In this document: positions 62,065 through 64,000 of the stretch, one piece after another | Layout: each line of letters begins with the position of its first letter | Position numbering within the stretch: the first letter of the stretch is position 1 | Source: Xanthobacter flavus | Lineage (GTDB): Bacteria > Pseudomonadota > Alphaproteobacteria > Rhizobiales > Xanthobacteraceae | Direction of reading: 5' to 3' | Length of the DNA stretch: 64,000 nucleotides | NCBI RefSeq assembly: GCF_017875275.1 | Contig: NZ_JAGGML010000001.1 | Span: forward strand, 1,054,001 to 1,118,000 | Position numbers and translations under genes: made by a program | The notes under the pieces: generated by a model | Databases searched by the model: none | Told to the model about the DNA's origin: nothing | The model's input: the letters and a program-made list of their open reading frames with translations, nothing else

Positions 62065-62604
62065 ATGCATCATCTGTTGCGCAAGACCTTCCGGCGGATC
62101 ACCGTCGGCCTCACCTCCGCGGCCATCGTCGTTTCCAGCGTCGGTGTGGCCACTGTGGCGACGGCTCCGGCCGCATCGGCGCAGGCGTTGCGGGCCGGTG
62201 CCGCATCCATGAAGGTCCAGGCCGCGGCACCCGACGAGGTGCAGGTGCGGCGTGGCGGGCCAAGGCGCGGACCGGGATACGTCAAGCGAGGGCCGGTCCG
62301 TGGACCGGGCTATGGCCGCCCCGGATACGGCCGCCCCGGCTGGCATGGGCCGCGCCCCGGCTATCACGCGCGCTGGGGACGCCCCTATTGGCGGAACGGC
62401 AGCTGGTACTACCGCAATAACAACGGCGCGTGGATCGCGGCCGGCATCGCCGGCCTCGCCCTCGGCGCGGCGGCGGGTGCGGCGGCGGCCAACTCGAACA
62501 GCGGTAGCAACGCGGTCGCCTATTGCTCGCAACGCTTCCGCTCCTACAACCCCGCCACCGGCACCTACACCGGCTATGACGGGCTGCAGCATCCCTGCCC
62601 CTGA
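62065..62604 (+). CDS. BA14K family protein (paralogue)
   Basis: A 179-aa paralogue with AAGGAG before the ATG. Signal peptide (VGLTSAAIVVSSVGVATVAT, cleaved after ASA near residue 37). A Gly/Arg/Pro-rich middle (RRGPGYVKRGPVRGPGYGRP), YWRNGSWYYRNNNGAWIA, a hydrophobic Ala/Gly helix, and C-terminus AYCSQRFRSYNPATGTYTGY ending HPCP, nearly identical to the neighbour at 61184. The two are divergent and probably arose by inverted duplication. Cell-surface role likely; function not established. Confidence 0.83.
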   Translation: MHHLLRKTFRRITVGLTSAAIVVSSVGVATVATAPAASAQALRAGAASMKVQAAAPDEVQVRRGGPRRGPGYVKRGPVRGPGYGRPGYGRPGWHGPRPGYHARWGRPYWRNGSWYYRNNNGAWIAAGIAGLALGAAAGAAAANSNSGSNAVAYCSQRFRSYNPATGTYTGYDGLQHPCP

Positions 62605-62626
62605 TCCCGGCCGTTCTGGTTGACGA

Positions 62627-62655
62627 AAAGGTCGCCGCCTTGCGCGGCGGCCTTT
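62627..62655 (+). terminator. Terminator of the BA14K gene
   Basis: AAAGGTCGCCGC (62627-62638), CTTGC loop, GCGGCGGCCTTT (62644-62655), one G-U type pair. 23 bp after the stop. Confidence 0.8.
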
Positions 62656-62862
62656 CTTCGTGTCCCGATGCCGGCCCACCGCCTGTTGCGCGCAGCCTGG
62701 GCGGGGCGGCACTTGCCTTTATGCCTCCTCTCCTGTAACGACTGCCGCCTTCGAACTCGCCGGCGATTAAGGGCTGCCGCGCGGGTTCATACCGCTCAAC
62801 AGCAACAAGAGGCTGAGCGTCCACCGCCCTCGCGGGCGCGGACCCATGCCACGGAGAGCCAA
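62656..62862. other. Leader region of rpmI-rplT
   Basis: About 207 bp before rpmI. It must carry the promoter for the ribosomal protein genes and perhaps an L20 control site, but I could not draw a structure with confidence. Confidence 0.35.
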
Positions 62863-63063
62863 ATGCCCAAGATGAAGACCAAGTCGGGAGCGAAGAAACG
62901 CTTCCGCCTGACGGGTACGGGAAAAGTGATCGCGGGTCAGGCCGGCAAGCGCCATGGCATGATCAAGCGCACCAACAACCAGATCCGCAACCAGCGCGGC
63001 ACGACCATCCTCGCCGAGTGCGACGGGCGCGTCATCCGCAAGTCGTTCCTGCCGAACGGCTGA
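62863..63063 (+). CDS. rpmI: 50S ribosomal protein L35
   Basis: 66-aa basic protein: [20 protein letters not shown] start, [20 protein letters not shown], end [16 protein letters not shown] precedes the ATG. Separated from infC by 1.8 kb holding the BA14K pair. Confidence 0.98.
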   Translation: MPKMKTKSGAKKRFRLTGTGKVIAGQAGKRHGMIKRTNNQIRNQRGTTILAECDGRVIRKSFLPNG

Positions 63064-63091
63064 CGCCACTGCGATCTGAAGGAGCTTTCCC

Positions 63092-63454
63092 ATGGCCCGC
63101 GTGAAACGTGGCGTTACCTCACACGCCAAGCACAAGAAGGTCTACAAAGCCGCAAAGGGCTTTTACGGCCGCCGCAAGAATACCATCCGCGCTGCGAAGT
63201 CCGCCGTCGAACGGTCGATGCAGTATGCCTACCGCGATCGCAAGGTGAAGAAGCGCAATTTCCGCGCGCTCTGGATCCAGCGCATCAACGCCGGCGTGCG
63301 CGCGCTTGATCTCGACCTGACCTATTCGCGATTTATCGATGGTCTCGGCAAGGCCGGGATCGAGGTCGACCGCAAGGTGCTCTCGGATATCGCCATCCAC
63401 GAGCCCGACGCGTTCAAGGCCCTGGTGGAGAAGGCCAAGGCCGCTCTCGTCTGA
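63092..63454 (+). CDS. rplT: 50S ribosomal protein L20
   Basis: 120-aa protein, full length. [59 protein letters not shown] and the [15 protein letters not shown] region are canonical. It binds 23S rRNA early in assembly and represses its own operon in many bacteria. AAGGAG precedes the ATG. Confidence 0.98.
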   Translation: MARVKRGVTSHAKHKKVYKAAKGFYGRRKNTIRAAKSAVERSMQYAYRDRKVKKRNFRALWIQRINAGVRALDLDLTYSRFIDGLGKAGIEVDRKVLSDIAIHEPDAFKALVEKAKAALV

Positions 63455-63525
63455 GAGGCGGCCCTCGCCTGATCGCAGCGCCCGGCGCGCTGCCTTCTCC
63501 TCCCGTCTTTTCCGAGACCTTCAAG

Positions 63526-63557
63526 AGCCCCGTGCGGATCGTCCGTCCGGGGCTTTT
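63526..63557 (+). terminator. Terminator after rplT
   Basis: AGCCCCG (63526-63532) / CGGGGCT (63548-63554), a 15-nt loop with internal pairing, then TTTT. About 71 bp after the stop. Confidence 0.75.
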
Positions 63558-63637
63558 GCCATTGGGCGCGGCCCGTCTATAAGCGGCGCGACCCGACGCC
63601 GGCCCCCCGCCGGCCTTTCGCTTTCCGGGATAGGCCC

Positions 63638-64000
63638 ATGTCCGCGACACCATCCGCCACCGATCCGAGCGCCCTGGAAGACCTTCAGGAATGCCTCTCC
63701 GCCGCCATCCTGCGCGCGCAGGACGAGGCCGGCCTTGAAGAGGTCCGCATCGCGGCCCTCGGCAAGAAGGGGTCGGTCTCCGAACTGCTGAAATCGCTCG
63801 GCGGCATGAGCCCGGACGAACGCAAGGTGATGGGCCCCGCCATCAACGGCCTGCGCGACGCCGTGCAGGGCCTCCTCTCCCACCGCCGCGCCGCCCTGAA
63901 GAGCGCCGCGCTGGAGGCGCGCCTCGCCACCGAAAAGGTGGACGTGACGCTTCCCGTGCGCGAGGCCGCCGCCGAGACCGGCCGCGTCCATCCGATCGCG
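63638..64000 (+). CDS. pheS: Phenylalanyl-tRNA synthetase alpha subunit, 5' part
   Basis: First 121 codons, cut by the window end. The N-terminal coiled-coil arm is visible: [30 protein letters not shown], stated in parts ([35 protein letters not shown]), ending in [19 protein letters not shown] at the start of the catalytic domain. Order rpmI-rplT-pheS is standard. GGGATAG lies near the ATG at 63638. Confidence 0.95.
   Translation, partial: MSATPSATDPSALEDLQECLSAAILRAQDEAGLEEVRIAALGKKGSVSELLKSLGGMSPDERKVMGPAINGLRDAVQGLLSHRRAALKSAALEARLATEKVDVTLPVREAAAETGRVHPIA

Noticed and set aside
62656-62862. L20 autoregulatory leader structure
   Set aside because: I could not fold a convincing L20-binding pseudoknot by eye, so no feature is claimed.
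1-64000. tRNA, rRNA, insertion sequence or phage genes
   Set aside because: I found no cloverleaf, rRNA segment, transposase or integrase on reading both strands; short RNAs could be missed.

Overview
The window is a high-GC chromosomal segment from an alphaproteobacterium. Gene content and order (rluD next to rpoH, split atpI-B-E-F'-F operon, sdhCDAB, pntAA-AB-B preceded by a 50-residue Cox-IV-type peptide, BA14K-type proteins, Mcl2/mesaconyl-CoA hydratase-like enzymes) point to Hyphomicrobiales, most likely a Xanthobacteraceae-type organism (Xanthobacter/Azorhizobium/Ancylobacter relatives). That placement is inference from gene content; no 16S is present. I see no transposase, integrase, CRISPR array, tRNA or rRNA.

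Layout. 0-5 kb: catabolic island with an orphan branched-chain-type ABC binding protein, a GntR regulator, an SDR and an aldehyde dehydrogenase. 5-9.4 kb: small protein, EmrA/AaeA-like plus FUSC efflux pair, an FkbM methyltransferase and a receiver-MarR fusion regulator. 9.6-17.7 kb: housekeeping block (rpoH, rluD, LON-domain protein, YbbN-like thioredoxin, smc). 17.8-21 kb: F0 ATP synthase operon with a readable sigma-70 promoter and a terminator. 21-28 kb: a DUF459 protein that has lost its SGNH catalytic residues, Mcl2-like lyase/thioesterase, DJ-1 family protein, DUF1737, CDF transporter, mesaconyl-CoA hydratase-like enzyme, a PHB-depolymerase-like esterase, and ompW under a perfect FNR/FixK box. 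29-32.6 kb: sdhCDAB.

33.9-47.2 kb is an exopolysaccharide region: flippase, Wzc-like co-polymerase with a degenerate kinase domain, Wza-like lipoprotein, WecG-family transferase, Wzy-like polymerase, acyltransferase, two FkbM methyltransferases, GmhB-like phosphatase, a GH18 hydrolase and the initiating phosphoglycosyltransferase. The set resembles holdfast/unipolar-polysaccharide systems and has very few glycosyltransferases. 47.4-50.7 kb: transhydrogenase operon. 50.8-56.3 kb: radical SAM protein, VOC protein, TetR regulator with two operator-like palindromes, a duplicated hairpin cassette, lipid kinase, TerC. 56.3-59 kb: puuA/puuB-like polyamine genes. 59.3-64 kb: DUF3108 protein, infC (apparently starting at AUU), two divergent BA14K proteins, rpmI, rplT and the start of pheS, cut by the window end.

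The most interesting items are the AUU start of infC, the perfect anaerobox in front of ompW, the catalytically dead SGNH and Wzc-kinase proteins, the receiver-MarR fusion, the paired TetR operators, and the holdfast-like polysaccharide cluster containing an intact GH18 enzyme.
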